DNA of 64,000 bases, taken from contig NZ_JASNNW010000015.1 in assembly GCF_030165005.1 (NCBI RefSeq), positions 94,304-158,303 on the forward strand, given 5' to 3'. The notes beneath the pieces are model-generated. The model worked only from the letters and a program-made list of their open reading frames with translations. It was not told the DNA's origin and made no database searches. The position numbers and the translations under genes are program-made. Positions 1 through 7,296 of the stretch are shown piece by piece (position 1 is the first letter of the stretch; the number at the start of each line of letters is the position of its first letter). This stretch comes from Blastococcus capsensis. Its GTDB lineage: Bacteria > Actinomycetota > Actinomycetes > Mycobacteriales > Geodermatophilaceae.

Positions 1-138
1 CGTAGTCGTTCCGATACGCGCCGCCGTGGCATCGCCGGGCCGCTCCCGACACGGGTCACGGAGCCATCACGGTGCCGCACGCGCCGCGCGGCCCTCTGGC
101 AGATTCCGCCTCACCTACTTCCCAGGGGGGCCATCCGG

Positions 139-1029
139 ATGCTCCGGCATGTCGAGTTCGTCGCCAACCGTGTCCAGGACCAGAGCGTGCCGCCGGAGGG
201 GTCCGATCCCCGGGCACCGCGGCCGCCGGGCGCCCTCGAGACGCTGCTGGATGAACGGCCGGCATTCCGCGGTTCGCTGCGCGGCTACGACCGGCTCGAG
301 GTGGACAACTACGTGGCCTGGGCGGAGGGGGAGCTCGCGGCTGCGCAGTGCGAGCGGGAGCACCTCCTCGACCGGGTCGTCGCCTGCGGCACGGAGCTGG
401 AGATCTCCCGGCGGCTGCTCGCCGAGCAGCCCGCCGGACGAGAGCGGCCCGTGGTCAGCGCGCGGGTGGTCGAGGTGCTGCGCCTCGCCGAGGACCAGGC
501 GGCGCAGGTGCTCGACGCCGCGGACGCCGAGGCCGCACAGGTGCGCGCGGAGGCTCGGCTCGAGGCCGACGCCCGGCTGCGGAAGGCCCACGAGATCAAG
601 GAACTGGCGATCGAGGTGGCCGACCAGCTGCGGGTCGACGCCCAGCGGGACCGGGCCGAGGGTGCGGCGGTCCTGGAGAAGGCGGAGGCCGATGCCGCCG
701 CCCTCCTGGAGAAGGCGCAGGCCGACGCCGCCGAACTGCTGCGTGCCGCCGCCGTGGAGCGCGACCGGATGGCGACCGTCGGGGCAGCGGAACGGGCGGC
801 GCTGGCCGAGCAGGCGCAGCGGGACCGGGCGGCCGACGACGGCGCCGCGGCGGCCCGGCTGGCCGCGGTGCGCAGCGAGGTGGAGGACCTGTGCCGCCAG
901 CGGGACCAGGCCCGGGAGTCCCTGCGCTGCCTGACCGACCGGATCGGCGCCGCGCTGCAGGCGGTCGGGGTGCCGCCCGCCGAGGAGCTGGTGCTGATGG
1001 GTGGCCGGCCCGAACCCGTTTCGGGCTGA
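139..1029 (+). CDS. DivIVA-like coiled-coil protein
   Basis: Predicted 296-residue cytoplasmic protein. Residues 43-66 (FRGSLRGYDRLEVDNYVAWA) resemble the N-terminal membrane-targeting segment of DivIVA/Wag31-family proteins. From about residue 62 to 275 it is an Ala/Glu/Arg-rich heptad coiled coil with degenerate repeats such as LLEKAQADAAELLRAA. DivIVA relatives mark poles or septa and scaffold cell-wall or division proteins; that role here is inferred. The ATG at 139 is chosen because AGGGGGG lies just upstream. The 20 or so residues before the domain are low complexity. It could equally be an ATP synthase b-like or plasmid-type coiled-coil protein, but the GYDRLEVDNYV block favours DivIVA. 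Confidence 0.7.
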   Translation: MLRHVEFVANRVQDQSVPPEGSDPRAPRPPGALETLLDERPAFRGSLRGYDRLEVDNYVAWAEGELAAAQCEREHLLDRVVACGTELEISRRLLAEQPAGRERPVVSARVVEVLRLAEDQAAQVLDAADAEAAQVRAEARLEADARLRKAHEIKELAIEVADQLRVDAQRDRAEGAAVLEKAEADAAALLEKAQADAAELLRAAAVERDRMATVGAAERAALAEQAQRDRAADDGAAAARLAAVRSEVEDLCRQRDQARESLRCLTDRIGAALQAVGVPPAEELVLMGGRPEPVSG

Positions 1030-1033
1030 CGAC

Positions 1034-1056
1034 CCGCCGCCGGGTACCGGCGGCGG
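1034..1056 (+). terminator. GC hairpin after the DivIVA-like gene
   Basis: Perfect 10-bp stem CCGCCGCCGG / CCGGCGGCGG with a GTA loop starts 4 bases after the stop codon. No T-tract follows, as is usual for actinobacterial intrinsic terminators. Confidence 0.55.
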
Positions 1057-1120
1057 CGGCCCGGTGAGAAGCTGGCCGCAGCGGTGACGGCACCGCGACG
1101 CGACATCAGGGAGGGCAGCG

Positions 1121-1633
1121 GTGGACCAGGTCCGTGAGGTCGTCCAGGTCGACGGTGGCGTCGTGGTGGGCCACGACGGCTCCAAGTGCGCGCAGGAGGC
1201 GCTCCGCTGGGCGGCGCGGCTGGCCCGCCGGGCCGACGTCGGCCTGCACGTGGTGCGCGCCTGGTCGATGACCACCGCCCCGCAGCCGAGCAGCTGGCAG
1301 CCCGGTTACGTGCCGCCCCTGACCGACTGGGAGCAGGCCGTGCGTGACGAGCTGACCGCGCACGTGGCCGCAGCGGGGCTGGACCCGGCCGTCCGCGTCA
1401 CCTGTCACGTGGTCCACCGGGCGCCGGTGCAGGGGCTGTTGGGTGCCGCCGAGGGAGCCAGCCTGCTGGTGGTCGGCGCCCGTGGTCGTGGCGGGTTCGC
1501 CGGTCTGCTGCTCGGTTCGGTCAGCGACCAGCTGGTGCACCATGCCGCCTGTCCCGTGACGGTCGTGCGCACCGGCGCCGGTGGCCGGGACTTCGCGGCG
1601 GCGGAGGCGGGGTCCGCGGTCGTCGGGGAGTGA
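1121..1633 (+). CDS. Universal stress protein (UspA family)
   Basis: 170-residue single-domain Usp. The N-terminal strand VVVGHDGS (14-21) and the nucleotide-binding signature GARGRGGFAGLLLGS (119-133, pattern G-2x-G-9x-G-S) mark an ATP-binding Usp of the MJ0577 type. Such proteins bind ATP and support survival in dormancy, hypoxia or oxidative stress. The start is GTG at 1121 with GGGAGGG 4-10 bases upstream. It stands alone between a hairpin and a broken SMP-30-like gene, so no partner is suggested by context. Full length for a single-domain Usp, with a short non-conserved tail of about 20 residues. Confidence 0.9.
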   Translation: MDQVREVVQVDGGVVVGHDGSKCAQEALRWAARLARRADVGLHVVRAWSMTTAPQPSSWQPGYVPPLTDWEQAVRDELTAHVAAAGLDPAVRVTCHVVHRAPVQGLLGAAEGASLLVVGARGRGGFAGLLLGSVSDQLVHHAACPVTVVRTGAGGRDFAAAEAGSAVVGE

Positions 1634-1710
1634 GTGTTCCCGCCCCCCGTGGCGGTGGAACGCACTGCCGCTGACCGGCGGACCGACCGGTTGCGGAAGG
1701 GGGAACTCCC

Positions 1711-1940
1711 GTGCGCGGCTCCGGCGGCACCACGGTGGTCCCGGTGGGCGAGGGTCCCGGGGGCGTCCTCGTGGACGGCGGCGGGCTTGCTCTGCACCGG
1801 TCCGGCCGACGGGCGGATCGTGCGGCTGGCCGGGGCGGGCGGCCCGGTCGAGACCATCGCGCGGGTGCCCGGCCGACCGCTGGGCCTGGAGCTCCCCGGG
1901 AACGGGGAACTGCTCGTCTGCGCCTCCGCCGCCGGTCAGC
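1711..1940 (+). pseudogene. SMP-30/strictosidine-synthase-like remnant, frameshifted and truncated
   Basis: A GTG at 1711 with a GGAAGGGGGAA Shine-Dalgarno opens a reading frame giving TTVVPVGEGPGGVLVDGGG. It then shifts by one base near 1783-1787 and continues in another frame as LLCTGPADGRIVRLAGAGG and VPGRPLGLELPGNGELLVCA. Joined, these match the first blades of SMP-30/gluconolactonase or strictosidine-synthase-like lactonases (DGRI...GRPLGLE...G.LLVC). The similarity stops at about 1940, where the convergent ethR gene ends; about 200 residues of a normal protein are missing. It is therefore a 5' remnant, with one extra G in the GGCGGCGGGC run and loss of the 3' end. Confidence 0.7.
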
Positions 1941-2589
1941 CGGGGGTCTGGGCGCCGTACATGGCCGACAGCCAGATCCCCAGCAGGACGTCGACGACGT
2001 CGGACTCGGCGATCGCCGGGCCGTCCCCGCTGAACGTCGCGTAGAGCACTCGTTCGTTCATCGACGTCAGGGCGACCGCGAGGTCTCGCGACGGCAGCCC
2101 GGGCAGGGCCGCTCCGCGGGCGCGCTCGGCGTCGATGGCGGTGGCGCACTGCTGCACCCAGCGCTCGAAGACCTCCGACCACAGCGCGCGCACCTCGTCG
2201 CTGGTCGACCGGGCCCGGGCCCACGCGACGGTGAGTGCCCGGTGTGCCCGGAAGGTCTCGTAGTAGGTCCCGATCGCCCGTGCCCAGCCGTCCCGCGGGG
2301 TGGTCGCCGGAGCGCCGAAGACCTCCCGCATCGCGGTGTCCGCCTCCGCGACGACGCGGTCGAGCAAGGACAGCAGGACGGCGTCCTTGGAGGAGAAGTA
2401 GAAGTAGAAGGTGGGCCGGGAGATGCCGGCCCCGCGGGCCAGGTCATCGACGGAGATGGCGGCCAACGGCCGGTCGGCGAGCAGTCGCTCGGCCGTGGCG
2501 AGGATCGCCAGCTCCCGGTCGTCGCCGGAGAGCCGGGCCGCCCGACGGCCGCGCCCGGCGCTGGGGGCGTCGTCCGGAGCAGCTGACAC
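1936..2589 (-). CDS. ethR: EthR-like TetR-family repressor
   Basis: 217-residue TetR regulator. The N-terminal half carries RRAARLSGDDRELAILATAE, then SVDDLARGAGISRPTFYFYF, a helix-turn-helix nearly identical in pattern to mycobacterial EthR, and SKDAVLLSLLDRVV. The C-terminal ligand-binding half ends with MNERVLYATFSGDGP and IWLSAMYG, also EthR-like. EthR represses the divergent Baeyer-Villiger monooxygenase ethA, and the same divergent arrangement is found here 142 bp apart. GTG at 2589 is chosen because it gives an EthR-sized protein; the frame stays open upstream to 2823 but that stretch overlaps ethA and has no family similarity. The 3' end runs over the SMP-30 remnant. Confidence 0.88.
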   Translation of the reverse strand: MSAAPDDAPSAGRGRRAARLSGDDRELAILATAERLLADRPLAAISVDDLARGAGISRPTFYFYFSSKDAVLLSLLDRVVAEADTAMREVFGAPATTPRDGWARAIGTYYETFRAHRALTVAWARARSTSDEVRALWSEVFERWVQQCATAIDAERARGAALPGLPSRDLAVALTSMNERVLYATFSGDGPAIAESDVVDVLLGIWLSAMYGAQTPG

Positions 2590-2616
2590 GGGAGCGAGGA
2601 TAGCCCCCGACGTGCG

Positions 2617-2661
2617 TGTCTCGACAGCGTGTTGACTCTTTCGACGGTCCGTCGATACGGT
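2617..2661. promoter_or_regulatory. ethR/ethA intergenic operator and candidate ethA promoter
   Basis: Between the two divergent starts lie TGTC-TC-GACA (2617-2626) and the perfect inverted repeat TCGACGG-T-CCGTCGA (2641-2655). A possible ethA promoter has TTGACT (2632-2637) and TACGGT (2656-2661) 18 bases apart, so the second palindrome would sit in the spacer. The mycobacterial EthR operator is also a tandem, palindromic TCGAC-rich site; direct binding here is inferred. Confidence 0.55.
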
Positions 2662-2731
2662 CGGTGGCCCAGCCTCGACCACGCCCAGACCGGGCTCCGG
2701 CCCGGCCGGACGAGACCCACCCGGAGAGCGC

Positions 2732-4234
2732 ATGAGCAGCGAGCACGTGGATGTCCTGATCGTCGGCGCCGGCCTCTCCGGCGTCGGCGCGGCCTGCCAC
2801 CTGGAGACCCGACGGCCGGGCACGAGCTACGCGGTGCTGGAGTCCCGGGCCGCCCTGGGCGGAACCTGGGACCTCTTCCGCTACCCCGGGATCCGCTCGG
2901 ACTCGGACATGTTCACCCTCGGTTACTCCTTCCGGCCGTGGGACGAGGCCGAGTCGATCGCCGACGGTCCGGCCATCCGGCGTTACATCGAGGACACCGC
3001 TCGCGAGTACGGCGTCACCGACAAGATCCGGTACCACCACCGGGTGGTCTCGGCGGAGTGGTCGTCGGCGGACGCGCGCTGGACGGTGACCGCCCGACGC
3101 ACCGACACGGGTGAGACGGTGCAGCTGACCTGCACCTGGCTGTCGGTGTGCTCGGGCTACTACCGGTACGACGAGGGCTTCCGTCCCCGCTTCGAGGGGG
3201 AGGAGCGCTTCCGCGGGCAGCTGGTGCACCCGCAGCACTGGCCCGAGGACCTCGACGTCACCGGCAGGAAGGTCGTCGTCATCGGCAGCGGCGCCACCGC
3301 CGTCACCCTGGTGCCCAACCTCGCCGAGCGGGCCGAGCACGTCACCATGCTGCAGCGCACGCCCAGCTACATCATGTCGCTGCCCAGCCGCGACCCGCTG
3401 GCGCAGGCGCTGCGCACGAAGCTGCCGGCGAAGGTGGCCTATCCCATCGTCCGGTGGAAGAACGTGCTCACGTCCACGGCCATCTTCCAGCTCAGCCGCC
3501 ACCGGCCCGCTCTGGTGCGTTCCCTCATCCGCCGGCTCACCGCCAAGCAGCTGCCGGCCGGATTCGACGTCGACACGCACTTCAACCCGCCGTACGACCC
3601 CTGGGACCAGCGGCTCTGCCTCGTCCCCGACGGGGACCTGTTCCGCGCGCTGCGCAAGGGGACCGCGTCGATCGCCACCGACCGGATCCGCACGTTCACC
3701 GAACACGGCATCGAGCTGGATTCCGGTCGGCACCTGGACGCCGACGTCGTCGTGACCGCCACCGGCCTGAACCTGCTGCCGGTGGGCGGCATGACCCTCG
3801 CGGTCGACCGGCAGCCGGTCGACCTGTCGGAGACGGTGTCCTACAAGGGGATGATGATCTCCGGCGTCCCGAACTTCGCCATGGTCGTCGGCTACACCAA
3901 CGCCTCCTGGACGCTGAAGGCCGACCTGGTCAACGGCTACGTCTGCCGGTTGCTCGACCACCTCGACGCCCACGGCTACGCGTCGGCGACACCGGTGGCT
4001 CCGCCGGAGGGTGCCGACGCGCCGTTCCTGGACCTGGCGGCCGGCTACGTGCAGCGCAGCCTGGGCGGCCTGCCGAAGCAGGGGCGCCGGGCACCCTGGC
4101 GCCTGCACCAGAACTACCTCCGCGACGTCGCGGTGATGCGCCGCGGGCCGCTCGAGGACCATGGGATGACCTTCCGGTCCCGCACCACGCCCGGCGTCCT
4201 CTCCGGCGCGGCGGCCGAGCGGGCGGTGGCGTGA
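2732..4234 (+). CDS. ethA: EthA-type Baeyer-Villiger flavin monooxygenase
   Basis: 500-residue class B flavoprotein monooxygenase. It has the FAD dinucleotide fold (VLIVGAGLSGVGAACHLE, 8-25), the Baeyer-Villiger fingerprint FRGQLVHPQHWP (160-171) and the NADPH Rossmann motif VVVIGSGATAVTLVP (181-195). Blocks such as GGTWDLFRYPGIRSDSDM, NPPYDPWDQRLCLVPDGDLF and GYTNASWTLKADLV match mycobacterial EthA closely. EthA inserts oxygen next to ketones to make esters and activates thioamide prodrugs such as ethionamide in mycobacteria. Start ATG 2732 with CGGAGAG upstream. Divergent from ethR and translationally coupled (TGATG) to the following SDR, suggesting joint ketone/alcohol metabolism. Length equals the family norm. 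Confidence 0.92.
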   Translation: MSSEHVDVLIVGAGLSGVGAACHLETRRPGTSYAVLESRAALGGTWDLFRYPGIRSDSDMFTLGYSFRPWDEAESIADGPAIRRYIEDTAREYGVTDKIRYHHRVVSAEWSSADARWTVTARRTDTGETVQLTCTWLSVCSGYYRYDEGFRPRFEGEERFRGQLVHPQHWPEDLDVTGRKVVVIGSGATAVTLVPNLAERAEHVTMLQRTPSYIMSLPSRDPLAQALRTKLPAKVAYPIVRWKNVLTSTAIFQLSRHRPALVRSLIRRLTAKQLPAGFDVDTHFNPPYDPWDQRLCLVPDGDLFRALRKGTASIATDRIRTFTEHGIELDSGRHLDADVVVTATGLNLLPVGGMTLAVDRQPVDLSETVSYKGMMISGVPNFAMVVGYTNASWTLKADLVNGYVCRLLDHLDAHGYASATPVAPPEGADAPFLDLAAGYVQRSLGGLPKQGRRAPWRLHQNYLRDVAVMRRGPLEDHGMTFRSRTTPGVLSGAAAERAVA

Positions 4235-5076
4235 TGCAGCCCTACGACTTCGCCGAGGGAACGGCGATCGTCACCGGCGCGGCCAGCGGCATCGGCGAGG
4301 CCCTGGCGGTGCAGCTGGCCGCACGCGGCAGCCACCTGGTCCTGCTCGACCGCGACGCCGAACGGCTCGAGGGCGTGGCCGGCCGGATCCGGAGCGCCCA
4401 CCCGGCCCTGCGGGTGAGCACGCACGTGGTCGACCTGGCGGACGACGAGGCAACGGCGGCGACCGGCGAGCGGCTCGCCGCCCAGCACCCGGAGACGACG
4501 CTGCTGGTGAACAACGCCGGGGTGGCGCTGGGCGGGCGCTTCGACCAGGTGACCCTGGAGGAGTTCGACTGGGTCATGGCGATCAACTTCTCCGCCGTCG
4601 TCCGGCTCACCCACGCCATGCTGCCGGTGCTCAAGGCGAACCGCGGCGCTCACGTGGTCAACGTGTCGAGCGTGTTCGGCATCTTCGCCCCGGCCGGGCA
4701 GGCGGCCTACTCGGCCAGCAAGTTCGCGGTCCGGGGGTTCAGCGAGTCGCTGCGCCACGAGCTGGCCGAGGACGGCGTCGGCGTCACCGTGGTGCACCCT
4801 GGGGGCATCCGCACCCGGATCGCCGAGAGCGCCCGGACCGGCTCCGGCGTCTCGGTCGAGGAGTACGAGGAAGGGCGCAAGCAGTTCGCCAGGCTGCTCC
4901 GGATGCCCCCGGAGGACGCGGCGGCGCAGATCGTCGCGGCGATCGGGAAGCGGCGCCCGCGACTGCTCATCGGCTGGAGCGCGAAGGTGCCCGACGTGCT
5001 CGTCCGGCTGATGCCCGGCACCTACTGGCGGCTGATCGCCCGGCGGGCGGCGCCGGCGAAGCCGGCCGGGGCCTGA
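4234..5076 (+). CDS. Short-chain dehydrogenase/reductase
   Basis: 280-residue classical SDR. Cofactor motif TGAASGIG (14-21), NNAG (93-96), catalytic Ser (NVSS, 143-146), Tyr159 and Lys163 in YSASK. It should oxidise an alcohol or reduce a ketone with NAD(P)(H). The ATG at 4234 overlaps the ethA stop codon, so translation is coupled; the likely role is supplying or consuming the ketone/alcohol partner of the EthA reaction, as in mycobacterial operons that pair such monooxygenases with SDRs (inference). The C-terminal tail (VPDVLVRLMPGTYWRLI) is hydrophobic, which is common in this SDR subgroup and may support membrane association. Confidence 0.9.
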   Translation: MQPYDFAEGTAIVTGAASGIGEALAVQLAARGSHLVLLDRDAERLEGVAGRIRSAHPALRVSTHVVDLADDEATAATGERLAAQHPETTLLVNNAGVALGGRFDQVTLEEFDWVMAINFSAVVRLTHAMLPVLKANRGAHVVNVSSVFGIFAPAGQAAYSASKFAVRGFSESLRHELAEDGVGVTVVHPGGIRTRIAESARTGSGVSVEEYEEGRKQFARLLRMPPEDAAAQIVAAIGKRRPRLLIGWSAKVPDVLVRLMPGTYWRLIARRAAPAKPAGA

Positions 5077-5118
5077 GGGCAGCCGAAAAGCGGTTGCGGC
5101 GGGCGGTAGAACCAGGAG

Positions 5119-6132
5119 GTGACCGCCCCCGCGTCCCGCATCGTCGAGCTGGGTCCCGGCGACGACCCGTTCACCTCGTGGTGCCGGGTGTGGGCGGCCG
5201 CGCAGCGAGCCGACCGCCCCGACGACCCCCCTCGTCCCGCGCAGGAGCACGTCGCGCTGGGCCGTGAGCTCGCCGCACCCGGCGGCTCGCGGGACGGCGT
5301 GCACCGGGCGGCTGTGGCCGACGGTGCCGTGGTGGGGGCACTGCGGGTGATCTTCCCGCTGAAGGACAACACCTCCCTCGCCGTCCTGGACGTCGCGGTG
5401 CACCCCGCGCACCGCCGGCGGGGCCTGGGCAGCGACCTGCTGGCGGTGGGCCGCGCGCTCGCCACGGAACGCGGCCGCACCGTGCTCATCGCCGAGGTCG
5501 ACGAGGCGGCGCCGGGTGCGCCGGGGCGGACGTTCGCGGAGCGGCACGGCTGGGCGTGCGATCTGACCGAGACCCGCCGCGACCTGGTGCTGCCGGTGGA
5601 CGAGGACCGGCTGTCGGCCCTCGAGGCCGAGGCGGCGCGGACGAGCGCCGGGTACAGGATCGTCACCTGGCGCGACCGCACCCCGGACCCGCTGCTGGAG
5701 GACCGTGCTCTGCTGGAACGGCGGATGACGACCGACGCCCCGCACGGCGACCTGCCGGTCGAGGAGGAGGAGTGGGACGGCGAGCGCATCCGCGAGCACG
5801 AGCGGTCCCACGTCGCCCGCGGGCGGGCGGTGCTCTCCACCGGTGCGGTCACCGGCGACGGGCGGCTGGTCGCGTTCACCGATCTGCAGGTGTCGCTGGG
5901 ACAGCCCGAGCGCGCCCACCAGGGCGGCACCCTGGTCCTCCGTGAGCACCGGGGGCGCCGGCTGGGCGCCCGGATCAAGGCGGCCGTACTGCGCGACCTG
6001 GCCGCGCGGTTCCCCGAGGTCCGCCGGATCAGCACGTACAACTCCGAGAGCAACACGCCCATGGTGGCGGTCAACGAGGCCCTCGGCTTCCGGCTCGCCG
6101 GGCAGCTGTCGTCCTGGTCGCTCCGGCTGTGA
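5119..6132 (+). CDS. Tandem GNAT acetyltransferase
   Basis: 337-residue protein with two GNAT-like halves. The first has the acetyl-CoA motif A VLDVAVHPAHRRRGLGSDLL (residues about 93-112). The second half has LVLREHRGRRLGARIKAAVL followed by YNSESNTPMVAVNEALGFRL, the usual motif B end of GNAT domains. Double GNATs of this kind (mycothiol synthase-like organisation) are common in actinobacteria; the substrate is not predictable. The GTG at 5119 is the best start, but the AGGAGG at 5114-5119 abuts it with no spacing, so either the true start is a rarer codon slightly downstream or initiation is atypical. A hairpin terminator follows. Confidence 0.82.
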   Translation: MTAPASRIVELGPGDDPFTSWCRVWAAAQRADRPDDPPRPAQEHVALGRELAAPGGSRDGVHRAAVADGAVVGALRVIFPLKDNTSLAVLDVAVHPAHRRRGLGSDLLAVGRALATERGRTVLIAEVDEAAPGAPGRTFAERHGWACDLTETRRDLVLPVDEDRLSALEAEAARTSAGYRIVTWRDRTPDPLLEDRALLERRMTTDAPHGDLPVEEEEWDGERIREHERSHVARGRAVLSTGAVTGDGRLVAFTDLQVSLGQPERAHQGGTLVLREHRGRRLGARIKAAVLRDLAARFPEVRRISTYNSESNTPMVAVNEALGFRLAGQLSSWSLRL

Positions 6133-6142
6133 CCGCGCCGTC

Positions 6143-6165
6143 GCCGGGTGCCGGCGGCACCCGGC
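6143..6165 (+). terminator. GC hairpin after the GNAT gene
   Basis: Perfect 10-bp stem GCCGGGTGCC / GGCACCCGGC with a GGC loop, 11 bases after the stop codon. No T-tract. Confidence 0.5.
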
Positions 6166-6190
6166 GGCCCCGGGACCGCAGACTGGTCGG

Positions 6191-6844
6191 GTGCTGACCG
6201 TTCCGCCGGAGTTCGTCCGCGCCCACACCCGTCCCGTGCGGCCCGCGCTGGTGCCGGAGGTGGAGCTGCTGGTCGCCGCCGACGTCGTCGCCCTCTGGGA
6301 GGCGATGGAGACCGAGCTCGGCCGCACCTCCACCGATCCACCATTCTGGGCCGCGGCGTGGCCGGGTGGCCAGGCGCTCGCGCGGTACGTCCTCGATCAT
6401 CCCGAGCTCGTCGCCGGGCGCAGGGTCCTCGACCTCGGTGCCGGCAGCGGGCTGGTCTCCGTCGCCGCCATCCGGGCCGGTGCAGCCGCGGTGCTGGCCA
6501 GTGACGTCGATCCGTTCGCGCTGACCGCGGTCGCCGTCAACGCCGAGCTGAACGGGACGGCGGGCATCACGCCGGTGGGCGACGTGCTGGGCGACGGGCC
6601 GCCCGACGTGGGCCTGGTCCTGGCCGGCGACGTCTGCTACGACCGCGAGATGACCGACCGGGTGCTGCCGTTCCTGGCTGCCGCCCGCGCGGGAGGGGCC
6701 GTCGTGCTGATCGGCGACCCGGGGCGGATCTACCTGCCGGAGGACCGGCTGATCGCGCTGGCGGTGTACGACGTCCCCGACACCGAGCCCTCGCCCACGC
6801 AACCCACGAGCGTGCGCCGGACGACGGTGTGGCGGCTGCCCTGA
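6191..6844 (+). CDS. Class I SAM-dependent methyltransferase (NNT1/lysine-MTase-like)
   Basis: 217-residue protein. Residues around 53-64 read PPFWAAAWPGGQ, followed by the SAM-binding motif I VLDLGAGSGLVSVAA and motif II acidic SDVDPFA; motif IV-like LVLAGDVCYD follows. This layout (PFW..WPGG.AL then LDLGAGSG) is typical of the nicotinamide N-methyltransferase-like / ETFB-lysine methyltransferase-like group (COG3897), which methylates proteins or small molecules; the substrate is unknown. GTG at 6191 is used, giving a protein of normal size; there is no strong Shine-Dalgarno. Confidence 0.8.
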   Translation: MLTVPPEFVRAHTRPVRPALVPEVELLVAADVVALWEAMETELGRTSTDPPFWAAAWPGGQALARYVLDHPELVAGRRVLDLGAGSGLVSVAAIRAGAAAVLASDVDPFALTAVAVNAELNGTAGITPVGDVLGDGPPDVGLVLAGDVCYDREMTDRVLPFLAAARAGGAVVLIGDPGRIYLPEDRLIALAVYDVPDTEPSPTQPTSVRRTTVWRLP

Positions 6845-6879
6845 GACCCCAGGCCCGCCGAGCTCTTGTCACCGGGGGA

Positions 6880-6909
6880 TTGTCACGGCCCGATAACGAT
6901 GGTTACCGT
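6880..6909 (+). promoter_or_regulatory. Candidate promoter for the riboswitch-transglycosylase transcript
   Basis: TTGTCA (6880-6885) and TACCGT (6904-6909) are separated by 18 bases and lie about 50 bases before the riboswitch aptamer. The match to the housekeeping consensus is partial, so this is tentative. Confidence 0.3.
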
Positions 6910-6957
6910 GGCTCCGCCCGGCCGGTCGTTCCCTCCCCATCCGGGGAGGTCGGCCCG

Positions 6958-7100
6958 GGCGCCGCCGAGTCGCCCGCAGTCATCGTGCCGCGGGCGAGCC
7001 GGGGACCCACCGCAGCACTGGGGTGAATCGCGCGCCGCGCACGTCGCGGCGCGGGTAGGGCCGCTTCCCGCCGAATCCGTCCCCACCGGTAGGCGGCCAT
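6958..7100 (+). promoter_or_regulatory. Cyclic-di-AMP (ydaO/yuaA-type) riboswitch
   Basis: The leader carries the conserved blocks of the ydaO-yuaA aptamer in order: GAGCCGGGGACCCACC (6996-7011), GGGGTGAATCG (7020-7030), TAGGG (7056-7060), TTCCCGCCGAATCCGTCC (7065-7082) and GGTAGGCGGC (7088-7097). The closing stem pairs GCCGCC (6961-6966) with GGCGGC (7092-7097). The class senses c-di-AMP and in actinobacteria commonly controls secreted cell-wall hydrolases such as Rpf, NlpC/P60 and transglycosylase proteins, which fits the gene 197 bases downstream. It usually turns expression off when c-di-AMP is high. I cannot see a clear terminator/anti-terminator pair in the expression platform. Confidence 0.9.
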
Positions 7101-7123
7101 CGGAAGAAACGGAGCGCCGCCGC

Positions 7124-7198
7124 ATGGCGAGCCCACAGGGCCACCAGGCACGGAACCGCCGCAGGCACGCAGACTCGCGGGCGCCGTCCCCGCGCTGA
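7124..7198 (+). CDS. Possible Arg-rich 24-residue leader peptide
   Basis: ATG at 7124, preceded by GGAG at 9 bases, opens a 24-codon frame (MASPQGHQARNRRRHADSR...) lying between the riboswitch and the transglycosylase gene. It is rich in Arg, Gln and His and has no known family. It could be a regulatory uORF or simply chance; support is limited to the Shine-Dalgarno and position. Confidence 0.25.
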   Translation: MASPQGHQARNRRRHADSRAPSPR

Positions 7199-7296
7199 GC
7201 CCAGGCGTCCCGCCTCACCGCTGCCTCGACCATCCCGCAGCAGCCCGCCGCATCCGGGCCGCCTGCTGTGCCTCGTACCAGGAGCAGTTCCTCCCC

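Noticed and set aside
1..138. Possible end of an upstream gene
   Set aside because: No frame with homology; the region is taken as the leader of the DivIVA-like gene.
2444..4162. Long minus-strand open frame opposite ethA
   Set aside because: GC-rich shadow of ethA: composition is Arg/Gly/His-rich with no motif, while the plus strand matches EthA throughout.
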